DNA of 64,000 nucleotides from Mactromeris polynyma (Eukaryota; Mollusca; Bivalvia; Venerida; Mactridae), in the NCBI GenBank assembly GCA_032209605.1, contig JASFXZ010000008.1, positions 62,001-126,000 of the forward strand, written 5' to 3'. Below the pieces are notes generated by a model. It worked only from the letters and a program-made list of their open reading frames with translations. It was not told the origin of the DNA and made no database searches. Position numbers and translations under genes: made by a program. This document shows positions 1 to 14,340 of this stretch, one piece after another (position 1 is the first letter of the stretch; the number at the start of each line of letters is the position of its first letter).

Positions 1-1902
1 TTCACATTCAAAGGAATATTAGAATTAGATATAGAGGTTTCTGCAAAAGATGTTTTAAATGCTCATAAGTGTATGTAGTTATAACCCCCCTTGAATTTCC
101 ATCTGCTGCTCAAAACAAATGCTAAATTAGAATATGATTGTTCTATTTGTTAGAAACATAAAAAAATATTGTTGATTTATCGAGGAAAACAGTGTGCCAG
201 TTTCATGCAGTTGACCTAACCAGTGTTCTTGGGACACCCACCCGTACTAACCCCCTTCAGCAAGGAACTGAAATTTCCCCTAATAAATCAGAGATGGAGG
301 ACACATGACTTAGGTTGTAGTATCTGCCATCAAATTGTCACAGAGTGTGCCTCCGATTCATGTTGGAACCCAAGATGTCTGTTGCTCGCAGAAGAACAGG
401 TACTGGATAGTTGCGGATGTTGACTGTGTATACTGTACGGAACTACTGTTATATACTGTTGAAATGCTGCTAACCTAACTCCAGCACAACAAAAGAAGAA
501 CAAACAGCCAACTTCCACAAGTCATGTACTTCTATCTAATGTTTGTCATGAATTCACAAGATCTTTACAATTCACAATACTTTAATGCCCCTGCCTATGA
601 AAGAGATTTGCCCTTGAATTTGGTTTATTCATTATCTTGTGAATACATGGAAGACAATGTTGAATAAATACAAGCTAAAACAATGATTCTTGTATGTGCA
701 TCCTGTACTTTGTTTGCTAACAGATACATTAGTGCTCAAAATCAATGTCTTTAGTACCCTGTAGAATTTCATGTACACCCAACTTTCGAAGATTTTAATT
801 TACTGATAAACCGTAGCTTTGTTAAAACATAATACTGTCTTTCAATTATGGGTATGGTCTTTATTAAACATTGATTTTGATCACGATTGTAATTATTATT
901 TTACCGGTAATCAAATTTGAAAAATAAATCTTTTTAACTGAAATGATTATTTTTCAAGATTTTAACGGAAATGAAATTAGAATTCATCCTTGACAGGAAA
1001 TGGTGATTTTGTGTTTAGGCAGGTGTCCTAGGTAACTCCATAGTGATATAAAACATGATGAGATATAAACCTCGGAGAAAGTAATATCCTGTTAAACAAG
1101 TCAAAATCAGGATGAAGCTTGATTTTACAAGATCAGGTTCTGTTTGTATAGTATTATATTGTAAAACTGATACCCAAGTTAAAGTATTAATGGTTTTATA
1201 GTGTCATCTTGGTCTTGTTTGCAAAGCAATTTTACCAACAACACTTTCTAAGTGGCAAGTATTATTGCTCTGTCATTTGAATTAAAATTCACTCATACAA
1301 ACTGGACCGAAAATTTAATTTTAGGTGTTAAATGTATTGATTCACATAATGACTGCATCTGTTCTGTCGACGAGACTATCAATCATTTCTGGGGGAAAAA
1401 AACAAGATTTTAAATTGATTGAACGCCATTTGTGAATATTTTGCTAGTTTTCAACTATTTCTTGTCACACCATTTATAACTGTAAAAAATTTACTTGATT
1501 GAAATTTTCAATTATCTTATTGTCATGACAACTCCTCTCATTTTCAAATTTTCTCAGATGAGTTGATAAAGCAGAGATTTTCTGTGTTTCAGAATAATAC
1601 ACACATTTTGAGAGACTGTTAACGCATGCAATCATAATATTAAATTATTTTCACTCTTTATCACAATTTGCAAGTTATGGGAACCATGCACATTTTATAG
1701 AAATTAGATGGTTGCTATTGTTACGGTAATTATTAAAGATACAGTATTGAGGAAACGACTCCTGCCTGGTTTGTTTGTGTTACTCGGAGTCACTTTTCTG
1801 ATTGGTCTCGCCATGTTTCTGCTCTGCTGTTAATTAACTTTTATCATAATCCTAGTAAAGTGGATGTTTTCGTTCAAGTAATTCATGATTTTGGGCACAG
1901 AA

Positions 1903-1992
1903 GATTGTCATGAGTTCTCTCCCTTTATATGTTCTAGAGTTCTCTCCCTTTAGAACAGTAGAAGGTATAAAGGAAGAGAACTCATGACAATC
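1903..1992. repeat. Imperfect inverted repeat, about 26-bp arms
   Basis: Left arm 1903-1928 (gattgtcatgagttctctcc...) and right arm 1967-1992 (...gagaactcatgacaatc) are reverse complements apart from about two bases. The 38-base spacer repeats the left-arm core: gagttctctcccttta occurs at 1912 and again at 1937. The transcript could fold into a stable hairpin. It may be a small MITE relic. Confidence 0.8.
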
Positions 1993-2872
1993 TCCTGAGT
2001 CTTGAGTTGTGGGTTGGTAAAAATGCAAACAAATTCGGTCCATTTATATTACGGTGTATTTATATTGAAAGTTTGGCAATATCTGGCTGACCAATTAGGA
2101 AAGCATTTCAGTATATAAATCTGAAGATCTGGCTTCCAAGCCGGTGGGCATAATGTAGAAACGTTTATGTAGTTTGTGATGACTGGTAGAAGATATTAAT
2201 ACATTAAGAATCATTCGTTCCCCATGTGGGGGAAGTTGTTAGTTGCTACTTGAAGATCAGGTTAGTACTGGTTGAAAATTCATCTAAATCATCTGATTGC
2301 CATACTTTTTAGAGTGAAATACTAATGAAAAAAAGTCTAGAACCAACAGGGAGTACCATCTTTACAAGTTATCGAAATCAAATCCATTGATAAATGTGCA
2401 TATGTCTCGGACTGTTCTTTTTTCCTCATCCATAAAAGCTTTTTTCCAGAACCTGGAATATTCCCTTAACTGTTTTATGGCAATTTTGTCTTGAGTTATA
2501 TTGTTGTTTGCTGATAAAGATTTGATTTATTGACCATTGAAACTGATACAAGTTGAACTCATATTGTTATTTATATCAAGTAATATTGGAGGACTCTTCA
2601 AAGCTTTAAATATATTCTTATCAAGCTCTCAAGATCGGTACTTCCATGTTAAATTAACACAGAATCCAGCTGTATATATGACAGCTTGATATTTTCTGTT
2701 TAGTTCTTCTTGAGTTGAGCTTGTTCTATTTTCATGTCATAACTCCTTGTCGCATATTGTTTTAAAGTCCTTTTGTTGTATATAACCCAGTTACTGAATC
2801 AAACTGGTATACTTGTGACGGGTCTCGACTTATCACTGTAAATAGATTTTCTTTAATATGATATAAAATACT

Positions 2873-3116
2873 TTAAAACTAGTGTACTTGAAGATTATTT
2901 AGTGTAAAACTAGTGTACTTGAAGATCATTTAGTGTAAAACTAGTGTACTTAAAGATCATCTAGTGTTAAACTAGTGTACTTGAAGATCATTTAGTGTAA
3001 AACTAGTGTACTGGAAGATCATTTAGTGTAAAACTAGTGTACATAAAGTTGTACTTGAAGATCATTTAGTGTAAAACTAGTGCATTTAAAGATCATTTAG
3101 TGTAAAGCTAGTGTAT
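2873..3116. repeat. Tandem repeat, 31-bp unit, about 8 copies
   Basis: Copies of a 31-base unit (tgtaaaactagtgtacttg aagatcatttag, written here in two parts) follow one another with a few substitutions each. One copy near 3040-3055 has a short extra piece (acataaagttgta). Every unit carries ACTAGT. Typical of a minisatellite; no coding frame persists through it. Confidence 0.93.
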
Positions 3117-6004
3117 CTCTTTTTTGAAAGAGAATAGAAACAAATAAGTTTGTGCCAAACACTCGATATGCAAGTTTAATATCATCTCCCAGCTTACTTT
3201 GGTTGTAATTTATTAAAATAAGAAATCTTAAAACAAACTGAAATGTGTGACTTTTCTATCTATAACCTATTTATGTTCTTGCATTCTCCTAGTAAATCCC
3301 TTTCCTGCATTTTCATGAGTTTTTAAAAACTTTGCCCGTGTTTTATCCATTATACCTATTTGATTAATACTTTTCTATGGTTCTATGAGTCCAAAATTGA
3401 AATGTACACCAATAGCCTATATTTGCATGGAAAATCGCTTAATACTGTAACATTAAGGCATTTTATTTGCAAAAGAAATTTTATGAGATATTCTTTTTGC
3501 TATTTCATCAGTAACTGCTTTCCTGTTGTTTAATTATGGCAACGAAAATATCTGTTGTACGTGGGGGGTAACATCTTGTCAACAAATGGGGTACATATAA
3601 TACTAGATAGTGGCCCTGTGTATGATTGATCGGCCTCGACAATCTTTCAACTTTGCCGGTGAATGTACTCCGTTGTATGATAATGGTTTTAAGTCAAACA
3701 CGACAGTGAGTCATGATTCTGGCTACGCCAAGGCATCCTGTTTGCATAATGTTGTACGCGCATTACTTCTGATTGCAAATTAAAGCCTGGCCAATCTTAG
3801 CTATCTTAAAACCCGAGATACTTTATTAAATGCAACATTATTGGCAAGCAAGATAAGGGCATAGCAATCTTGCGTTTAATTTATTGGACAAAGATATGCA
3901 TGGGAACTGTAGCCTTTTTTTGTGGCAATAAAATAGTTTTTTGTGTAAAATATAGTTTGATGTCTCTTTTATGTAGTTAAATAATAATAAAATTGTTGCA
4001 GATGGTAGAAGCTGTGCCATTTTTTGCACATTTAAGAAATGATTTTAAGCCTAATGAAATTTATAGTATAATAAAATTTAATGCTGACATTTTTTGATAA
4101 TTTCATAATGAAATAAATTACCAGTTTAAGTATTTATCAGGGTAGATTTGGATAAAGATCTTTTAAAATTGCAACTTCTTTGTAAAACATAAGTTCTGTT
4201 TCGTCTTTTTTCATTTGATGTGTTGATATTTATAATTTCTGCACTTTTGGGCCAAAAAATGGCAGGAGTCAAATATTGTTATTTTCAAATTGTTGTTTAC
4301 TTTATAGTTCACTAATTTCAGATTTTGTTTTCATATCATAATGAACAGATACCACTTTTATTAGGCCATCCTTAAAAAATGGTTTGTTTGCAGTTACGCG
4401 ACCGACTCATGAAAAATGCCGTGACTCAATTTATTTTTTCAGGTTCATCGATGAAAAAAGATTTTCGATCTTTTTTTCATTGCGCGTAAAAAAATCATAG
4501 AATGTTTCTACACTCGAAGATAAGACAACATTTAATGAACACTTTTTATTCCTTTTGTATGAAAATGATTGGATAAGCAACAACATGGGAGGACTAACAC
4601 ATAATACATACAATGCATCAATACATAAGTGCACAAGTAGACTGTTGACGAAGCCATTACAGTCCTTAACAACACCTACCTACGTACCCACTGTTAAATT
4701 TCTGGGTCACGCAACTGCAAACAAAAATATTTTTATGGCTTGCCTTAGATATAATATATCAGCTAATGTTTGCACACATAAATATATATTAGTGCTCTAT
4801 GCAACTGTGCAACTACTATGTTATAAAAATATATTGTAAACAGTTTGTTGATAGGAGTATCGGTTAAGTCAGACGTACGTACAGTTTTGGTTTCATGTTT
4901 ATCGATTTAAGTTCGGATTACCCTCGAGGATTAATGCGCAGTTACATGAAAAATCACTTTATTTGAGTTACACATTAAGATTTTAATCGTAATTTCAAAA
5001 CTGTTGGTGAATAGATTTAACGACAACGTCCCCTTTTGAGTCGGTTCTTTTCATGTCCCTTCTTTGACCTAGGGACATTGTAAAGGTCATCAGGATCCTT
5101 TGAAGTTTTTTTTGCTTGTTTTATTAGTAAAGTAAAGCTGTATTTGAGCTAACATAACATAGTACATTGTAATTTTGTTTTAGATTAACATTTTATTTTG
5201 AGGTTTTTATACACTTTATGTTGGGATAAACCAAAGTAATACTGCAAAGTAGGTCAAGCTGAGTGTTGCATGATGGGTATTAGGTCTGTTCAAGTGGCTG
5301 TGGCATCATGGGTATGACAAATTCAAAATAAATCGATGTAGGACGTGTGTATTATCTTTCAAATAGAAAAGTAAACACTTAATATGACAGTCTTGTTATG
5401 GGAAAATCCAGGTCAGTTCAAAACAAACACTCGATGGAGATTTATACTGTCAAGTCACAGTCTATCTCTGCCTGGATTTCTGTCGATACCTTAATACTGG
5501 GGAATTGATATTGGCTGAAACACCTATCGGCTCTGATTCTTGAAACTGGTATCTTTTTCCTTTGATAAAATAACCACCTATTGTAATATAGCTTTGCAAA
5601 CCTTCATTTCTTATATTGTGTGAGAAATTTGAGGGAAAGTCGACAATTGAATTATTTCAACTTTTTGCAAGTAATTGCAAGCTTAGCTAAACCAGTTTCA
5701 GTAGACACACTCCTATGATTATGAATATACTAGACATATCTATTATATCATAGTTCTAGTCATATTTATTTTATTCCTCTATCTAATTCAATGAAACAAA
5801 GAAACTAGATCTGCATTAATTGTTCATTTTCTTGGTGTAAAAACAAATACATGTACTTGTATTTGGTACTATGTTCACTTTTATTGTCTAGTAAAATAAA
5901 ATAATTGGTATGTCTGTGAACTAAAACCATTTTTCTTGGTATAGCATGCAATATATATGATCAGTAACCAGTACTGTATTGTTGTTCTGAGCTGCATTAA
6001 TTTG

Positions 6005-6169
6005 TACAGTAAAACCTCACTTAAAGACCACCTCAAAATTAAGAAAACAATTTTCTAGTCCATTTTCACTGTTTTACTCTTTATTCAACCTCAGTATAAA
6101 AACCACCTCAATATAAATATCAGTTTTCAAGGGTCCCAAGGGTGGTTGTATTATTGAGGTTTTACTGTA
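6005..6169 (-). mobile_element. MITE family A copy 1 (Tc1/mariner-like ends)
   Basis: About 165 bases with terminal inverted repeats TACAGTAAAACCTCA and TGAGGTTTTACTGTA. The outer TA on each side fits a TA target duplication, and CAGT ends are typical of Tc1/mariner relatives. Inside are repeated 'accacctca' blocks and the motif tttcaagggtcccaag. No coding capacity, so it would depend on a transposase elsewhere. Orientation is opposite to the copies near 39952 and 43499. Confidence 0.87.
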
Positions 6170-7394
6170 TTATATAAAGTGGTCGCAGAAGGATTGGTGT
6201 TGACTTTTGCACTACAAGAAGCTACAAATGAATAAGCCTGACAATTGACTATTTATTCCCAGAATGCCAGCAACAATGCTACTCATTGCCTTGAATCACT
6301 ATAACCTCAATAAAACAGTCTGAGACATTCAAAGAAATTTACCCCAGATATAGTACAATATGACTGCGTGCAGACAAGACTGGAAAAGGGTGGGTTTTTA
6401 TGACTAATATCACCACTTAGTAGACTTGTTACTCATGCGAACTGTGTTTCTAAGTAGAATCAGACTGGATTTTTTATTGAAAAGCATTTGATCACTGACC
6501 AATTGGCAATTCCTGGTATGAGTGAAGAAATTGATGGTTACTGCTCTTGTCATGTCATTTCAGTTTGTAGTCTTGGTTGTGTTCCTCAGTATGTCTGGAA
6601 ATTACAATTATTGCCAATTATGTGTGATGCAGTTGTTTATATTTCAAATCTAATGTTTTACGTGTATTCTATTAATAACTTGGTAAACAGTTATCATATA
6701 ATATTGTAAATTCTTTTCACTCGCTTCAACTTAAAAATACACAGTTAAGTATTTTGTCAAAGGGAGCTAACTCTGGATAACTTGTACCTATTTACATTGA
6801 GTTACCTGAATTGAATGGTTAACTTGTCAGCCAAACATGCCAAAAAGGCGTTTTGCCAGTTAAATCTTGCCAGATTGCCAAGCTATTACATGTTATTCGT
6901 TGTCAAAAATAATGAGTCATTCTGGTGAATTAGTGTGAAGTCATTTAAAATAATTAAAGCCTGACAATTATACAATACCGTAGACAGGCATAACATTTAT
7001 GAATAATTGGCCTGTTATGTTCTGTTGACTTTCACTGGACATGAAATCTGCCATCACTCATTGGAAATGACTGTATTTTCTTAAAGTTTTATTGTTATGA
7101 CATAATGTTTTCTCATGAGGTCATATATCATGCTGTTAATTTATTTTGTCACCAATGGGCCAAATTGTGCTTTCGTAAAATGTCATAAGTTCATACATAT
7201 TCTCTTACATCTAGTGATAAAATCAAGGCACTGAGAGAATATTAAATTGAGAAGGCATGTATTATATGTAAATATTCTTATTGACTGGTACAATTTATTA
7301 CATCTTATATTGATCACTCTCAATGACTACTTCCATGGTTTACTGGCCAGTACTCGCACCTCATTCATTGGTTGTTAGTGGTTTAATGAAGCCC

Positions 7395-7450
7395 ATTGGG
7401 GATTCAAACTTGAGACCTTCCAGTCAGAAGTCGGGCACTGTTTACCACTG
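7395..7450 (-). repeat. tRNA-derived SINE-like fragment
   Basis: Read on the minus strand, 7447-7436 gives TGGTAAACAGTG, resembling a polymerase III A box, and 7410-7400 gives AGTTTGAATCC, resembling a B box (GGTTCGANTCC). The spacing and the intervening 'CCGACTTCTGAC' are tRNA-like. No complete cloverleaf with acceptor stem was found, so a tRNA-derived SINE relic is more likely than a tRNA gene. Confidence 0.5.
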
Positions 7451-7995
7451 TTCTTGTTCTAATACAATTGCTGTCTTAGAAAAACTGTGTATTACTGAGA
7501 TTGTTAAACAATTTATGTAGAAAAATACATTTTGCAGTAACAGATATGAATTTTTGGCACCATATTTAAACAACATTAAAAGTCCAAACTTTGTTATTTT
7601 CTGTTGTACATTCTTACCAATTATAATTTTATTAGTCACTGTTGCTGACTACTTCCAGGATTTCAATGCCATATTTGCAACTAATTCTGGGATTGTGAAG
7701 ATGTTGGGAGAAAATTTCTCATGTTGTATGAATATAAAATGGTAAAGGTCTAGAATAGGTCATCAGACATATAAGTTGATGTGTAATTATAAAATATGAG
7801 TCTCAAGTGTAACTAGGAAGTAAGGTTTTAAGATTGAACATTTTGGGGAAATAAGTATTAACAGTGTCTGTACTCTTTTGTGTGACTCTGGGATTAAATG
7901 ATCTGCAGCCATATGGCTTCTGAAGACTATTTTTGATAATGTTTCATGTGACTTTTTGTAGGATGGAACATTTTACCTGAACAATAAAAATGCAA

Positions 7996-8157
7996 TACAG
8001 TGAAACCTAATGTAAATACCACAAAATAAAGAACAAAATCTTCAAATCCATTTTATCTGTTTTGCTCTTTATTCAACCTCATTTTTAAGACCACCTCATT
8101 AAGAAGACCTGCTTTCAAGGGTCCCAAGAGTGGTCTTATTATTGAGGTTTGACTGTA
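7996..8157 (-). mobile_element. MITE family A copy 2
   Basis: About 162 bases with degenerate ends TACAGTGAAACCT and AGGTTTGACTGTA. It shares ttgctctttattcaacctca, gaccacctca and tttcaagggtcccaag with copy 1 in the same order and orientation. More diverged at the left end, so probably older. Confidence 0.85.
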
Positions 8158-11100
8158 TACGTATGTTTCCTGTGCATTATGGAAGTTAGTTTGTGTCCCA
8201 ATGTTGTGGTAATGGTAAACTGATTATGTACTTTGTGTATCATTGCGTAACATGAAATAATCTGCATTTTGAAATAAAAACAGAACTGATTTAAATCATA
8301 TTCATAATATTTAATATGCTCAAATCACGATATGTATGGAAATGGTGTATTCTTACAATGTAGTTTTCAATCTTTTTTTGTGTACACTGGCCCCCTGGAT
8401 TGATAGTACTGTCATGTGTGAAAAGTCTGCCAATTATATGAGGTGCACGAAGGGTTACATAGGTAGATTGTGTCACCTGTATGTTGTAATCAGTTATAAA
8501 CCTACAAATAAATAACTTCAACAATTTCTTTATTAAGTTTCTTTAATTAATCCCCCAAACTAATTATTCGCTGGTAAATACACAGTTTTACTACTACATC
8601 AGAAGACTTATTTCTTAACCATAACTTTTTCACAAATCTTGTGTTTATCTCTATTTCAAAATCTAAGCTCCGCCCTCCTTGTCAGTATTGACCAATCAGT
8701 GTCAAGCTACACAGCTTGGCACATGGCCATATTATATTTACACTGTACTATACTCGCTTGCAACTTGATAGTACAAAGTATATTGAAAACAAGGACTTAG
8801 ATACCAATATTACCTGTTGAAAAGTGTTTCTTATGAGTTTTGCTGTGCACTTACATTTGCATTATACTGGATCTTAAGCAAGAAATTTGTATCTGTTAGC
8901 TGCATTGTAGTGGATTAATGCAGTGTGATCACAGTGAAGAAAGACCTTTCATAAGTTACTATCATAACTTGGAGCAAATCTTGTTTGTTCAAAAGATTAA
9001 TCCTTGGTAAGGAAAATAGATCTTGGTTGGGATTAATTAGCATTTCGCAGTGATTTAGAGTATTTTACTGTTTGTGTGTAGAAACATAGAAAGATTTTTG
9101 GTGAAGTTAATTCATGTGATGATTTTATGTACTGTCAAAGGAATATAGTTACGTAGACATACACAGTATCTAAGGATTATAGCTATCATACAGGTAATAA
9201 ACAGCGTTTTACGCAATTTATTTAGGTTTCAGAGATGAGACCCAAGCTTTCTGGGTCTGTGCAAGACCCCCTAGTTTAAGATGATTTGAGTAAATTTCAC
9301 ATTATGAATTGATATTTCAGTTATACATTTGTAATCTCTCATCTCATTGAATTATACTGGTACCAGAGAAAATGTTGTACAAATTGGTTAATGTAGACGG
9401 GTGTCATTATAAACATTATTAAAATGAACTGTTTCGCCCTGGGCCTTCTGTTTGGTGTCTTCCGGTATGAAATTAATTAGAACAAAGTAATATAGATGTC
9501 AGTTTCTTATCAGATTGTGTCAAACATTGTCCTTGTATATGTATCAATCTCTACAAATAACATTGGCTACATATTTGTATGAGAGAAACTTTTGTTGTTT
9601 TGTCTTGATAAGCTCCAATGTTCATAGATGCAAGATTTTTTGTATGCATCAGAGACAACAATTTTAGTATGTATAGGTATGTGTTTATGCAAATTATGCT
9701 TATTGTATGAGTATAGTATGTAATTGTTGTGAATTGTTGTCAATCTGTCATTGGTAAAAATCTCAGCTGTTAAAATTACATTGACATAGACAAATGATTG
9801 TGATGTATCTGTGAATGATGTCTAGTCTTTATAATTGCAACTTACCTGCAGAACAAGCTTACTATCATGGAATAAAGAACATTTTAGAACAGTTTAACTC
9901 CAGTCACAAGAGACAGCCTTCTGTTTTGTTCATTATCAAATAATGTATATGATATTAACAAGATGAATTCCATATGTTTAATTATGTAACGGCTAATCTA
10001 GGAATATTGGGTAATTAAAAAACCTGTTAATTGGAAACTGAATAACCTGTCTTAATTAGTACTGTTAGATTACAGTACTATAGATGTCCATTGATCTAAT
10101 CTAATCTTGAGTCCGCAACATCCTCAACGATATTTTTGCATTTGGGAACAGTATGGCTGAACATGGAATTCAATTTAATTCCAATTGTTAGATTGGACTG
10201 AACAGCTGTCCGTATACACTCATTGGTCAGTCAGACAGTGTAAGGACACCCTTTTTTACTTTTTGGTTGCATCAAATGACTGTCTAATTTTGTGTACATG
10301 AATACATAAATGTTTGTTTCTTCTGTAGATAAGTCATGTTTTCACTTAATATTATTACTATTGTATTGATTCTGTTGCATATTTTAAGAAGAAAAAACAT
10401 TCTCTAAGTTTTTGATAGGGCTATTTCTACAAAAAAAATAAACTGAAAATAAAAGAATGAAGTGTTTTCTCCTGTTTACAAACATTTCAGTTATTTGAAC
10501 AAATTTTTATTTGACTTGCTCCTCTCCAAATAACTGTTTGATGAGAACATCATGACTACTTTCTTTCTACTGGTTTCTGTCCTCCATAACTACAAATTAT
10601 CTGACCATAAAAGAAGCCATCCCCATAATATGAATGCGTAAAGCCAGTTTGCACGCTCAGTGTACTGTATCACTGTATTACTTTTGATCTGAGACATGGC
10701 TCACACTTATTCATTACCAAGTGGATTATAAGTAATTTGTTTGTGCCTGTGTTAATTACTGGCGAGAGGTTTGGTCTGATAGTTTCCATAATCTTCATTG
10801 ACAGCTTCTGGAGGGATTGTTGTGATTAGCACATACCATGATGATGTTGTGATGTTACTGTAGACTGTAGTATGTAAACAAGATGGACATTTTGTGTACA
10901 TTTCAGTTGTATAACTGACCGACTTATTTGTACTATCATTAATTGACCATTCCTTATCTGATCATACCTACACATGTTTGCAAATCATTTATTACAATAC
11001 TTGTTTGCATTGAGAGACAGATATGTTTTTGTCCATTCATCACTGTCTGACATAACTAGTTTCTTCTGGCTTCCCTTGACACCACAAAAGTGTTAAATAC

Positions 11101-14100
11101 ATTTTCTAACTATGACAAACAAATGTTTTGCATTCATCCCATTCAAACAGCCTGAAGGCAGAACATTTGTTTCAATCTTAGCCCAACTAAAAAGTTCACA
11201 TGCATTGCTTTGGACAAAGAGGGGAACAAAGGCAAAACTCTTAAATCTCTATATATACGCAGATAGACTAGATTTGCTTTCATCCCTGAAACATAATCAA
11301 GTTGAAAAAGTAGCATGTTCTGTGTGTTTGGTCTGTGGTCATTCTTCAATTCAAACTTATGAGTTCTCTATATTACGGCAGAACTGGTTCCTGTCTTTGG
11401 AGCTTGGGCATCAGACTCAATGTGGCACTGACAGCCAAGTTGTCCATTGATCATTTACTATACCAGTATCTTCAAATTCTTTGACACAATATTTCTTATA
11501 TTTCCTTGGGGGATGATTCAAAACTAATACTTCTCTTATTGTTCTGGGAATAAGACAATAACAATCGTTCAGATACCATCCTAGAAAGTGGCAGCAGGAA
11601 GGTTCTGTAATGATGCAAGGGTGAAGAGGTATTACAATTACAGACATACAGCTGCAGTATTTCGATACTCTACTTGGGCGTGAAATTGTGCCACAACTCT
11701 TCAACTGTTACTGTAAGGATTGTTGCATTAAGTATTTATTTGTTACGCTCACAGAATATTATTGGAGCAATCCTGGTTCATCAGAGGTATAACCCAGTAT
11801 CTGAATGAGCCTGAACACACAGGAGACTTCTTGTAGGTGAGAATACCACACCTGAGGAGGAAGCGCTTGTATCAGCAATTTTGCATTCAATAGGAGTATT
11901 TTAGGAGCTCTCCCCAAAGGGATAATTATTGGCAATGCAATACAAATATAGTTAACAACCTAAGATATTATTAGCAGCAATTTAATCTTTATTATCTTTA
12001 GGTATTAACTGGAACTCCTCTGCTATCAGTAAATGATAACCATCACGACTTCCTAGCTATGATAATTTATGGGATAGAAGCAATTATACAACCATTACTT
12101 TGGACTAGGTGCTACATTTGGACTTGGTGCCATGATAAGTAGAAATGTCATATATAGAAAACTCATTTCACCATCAAACCACATGGCATTGTTGACAGTA
12201 GTATCATCTTGTTTCTGTTCATCATTATCATTCAAAACATTTATCAAAAGATCTCGTATTTACCGAAATAAAAGAAATGTAGAAAAAAATAAGCATGATT
12301 TGATATCTGGTGTAATCTGATCATAATATTATGCTTAGTATAGTACAAAAAATAGTATGAGCACTGTATCCTTTACATGTTGGCAAGTATTGTTACAGCA
12401 AAAAATAGCAATAAATCCTAGGTAAAGCACCTGGTGTTTGGATTATTACAGTTTGTTTATTACTCTAACAGGTTTAAGTCTACAATAGCATATATATATA
12501 TATAATTCTGAATGCAGATGTGTTGATGATTTGGCTTCTGATAAAATAATCTGGCTATAAATGATATACATGTCCAGGTGTTGTTGGTATCAAAATGATG
12601 TCGGAGTTTTGAACACATCCAATGCATGCATGTTTTGCGCCATTAAACATTGTTGCTTTTTTTTGCACTTTGTTTTGTTTAGCATTTCATGTTGTTGTTT
12701 TTTGGTTTGAATTTGAGATCTATTGATGTTTATCTACGTTTGTTTTTGTATGTTCATTTTGTTCTCCAGTTCTCCAGTTTTTTGTCAAGGTTATTTAGTA
12801 GTATTATTTTGTAAAGCAATTGCGTCTTATATTTGTATGGGTTAATCCAAAGATTAAAAGATTATGGCTTGCAGTGAAATCTTCTATGAGTGGATTCTCA
12901 CTTGTGTTGGATTTAGAGTATTAAGTTTGTAATGTGAAATCTATCAGTAACACTCACTTGACCCAGTTTATGGTTACTTCATTCTTGGCAGATCTTTTGT
13001 TTGTTGTTTACTTAAACATTTCCACTTGTTGTGTAAGGTTTTATCATACACTGTGCAAATGTTGTTTGTTGGTCTCTTCTTTCCTGCGTTCATGTACTGA
13101 TAAAGTACAACTGTATTATATTAATAATTAAGTTGTCCTTCATTTACAAAATATTTGAATGTTACTAATATATTATATTTATCGCAGATGAATTAAGGGA
13201 TCCGTAAAACTGACAGCGTTACTTGTTTTTTAATTATGTTAATAACAAGTTGATTATATTGGTTTCTGAATTCAAGATTTCTGGTTAAAGTTATGCTATT
13301 TTTAAAAAAATCCTGTTTCCGTCATCAATGTGACAAGATGACTTTGGTTGCAGGCTTGGTTGTCATGGCAATACTTTATGTGCAAGAGTGTTGGATTCAA
13401 AATGAATGTTTCTTGTCACTACTAAAAGTCATTGTGGCTTTCTATGACTTAGTTTTAACTTCTCCCAAAAAATACACAGCTTAAGAAAATGTCAAATGTA
13501 TATCTTGCACTAAAGGCCCTATGCCATAGTGATCCATCTAAGTTTGTTATCATCTATTCAAACCTATTAAAACAAATAGTCCATATATTTATGTCCAGGA
13601 AAGAGATCCATATTTGTTTGTTAAGGTATATTTTCATCTGACAGCTTTTACGTAGTGGGCGTATATGAAAGAACATTCATAGCACTTACTGTGACAGTTA
13701 ACGATGGGATATTTTGGGATCTAATTTTGAAGGTTTAATTGTTTGGTATTTTGTTTTTTGAATGTCACCATGTTTGAAGTCATTCTGTCGTTTAGAGCTG
13801 TGCCTCTAGGCTTCATTTAGTTCTCCATGGTATGTATTTACTATACAGTATACAATAGACTCATTATCCGAGTTCCATGGGTGTGGATTGTAGTTATCAG
13901 TTAAGTTTGGAGATTAGAACAAATACTGAGTGTGACACTAGATTGCTTCGTTTGCGTTAATAATGAAACCAATTGTAGTCTAAGTATTGTCAGATTTAAT
14001 GGTCATTACAGTGTTTCTTGTAAGCAAATATAAATTGTGTAGTGGTTTCTTTGAAGAGTTATTTTCTGTAGATTGAAAGTCAAACCATCCTATCTGCTTT

Positions 14101-14287
14101 TATATTTGTGTATGCAGACAGACTACGCTCACTTTCACCCCTCAGTTTGTCTACCTACAATAAAATCAGACAGCAATAAACAACATTCGCCTTTGGTTAT
14201 GATGTTGTTTGATGTTGTTCCTTGGAAGATTTGGTGCTTTGAATAATACAACTTTTATTGGGCATAGGACTTTAACCTTTACTCATC

Positions 14288-14340
14288 ATTGGAGCTCGAA
14301 CTCAAAATATACCATGCTGACTCTGAAGGTGGAGTGAATT
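14288..14340 (-). repeat. Possible SINE fragment with B-box-like sequence
   Basis: On the minus strand the segment reads GAGTTCGAGCTCC, close to a polymerase III B box. The A-box side is too degraded to call. It could be chance. Confidence 0.25.

Noticed and set aside
8670..8735. Promoter-like patch with GC-box and CCAAT-like words
   Set aside because: The words are short and no start site or leader exon with a donor could be tied to them, so it is not listed as a feature.
11112..11450. Open frame of 112 codons on the + strand
   Set aside because: No domain, signal or family resemblance, no splice or start context beyond the ATG, and it overlaps a dispersed repeat motif at 11259. A frame this long is expected by chance in 64 kb.
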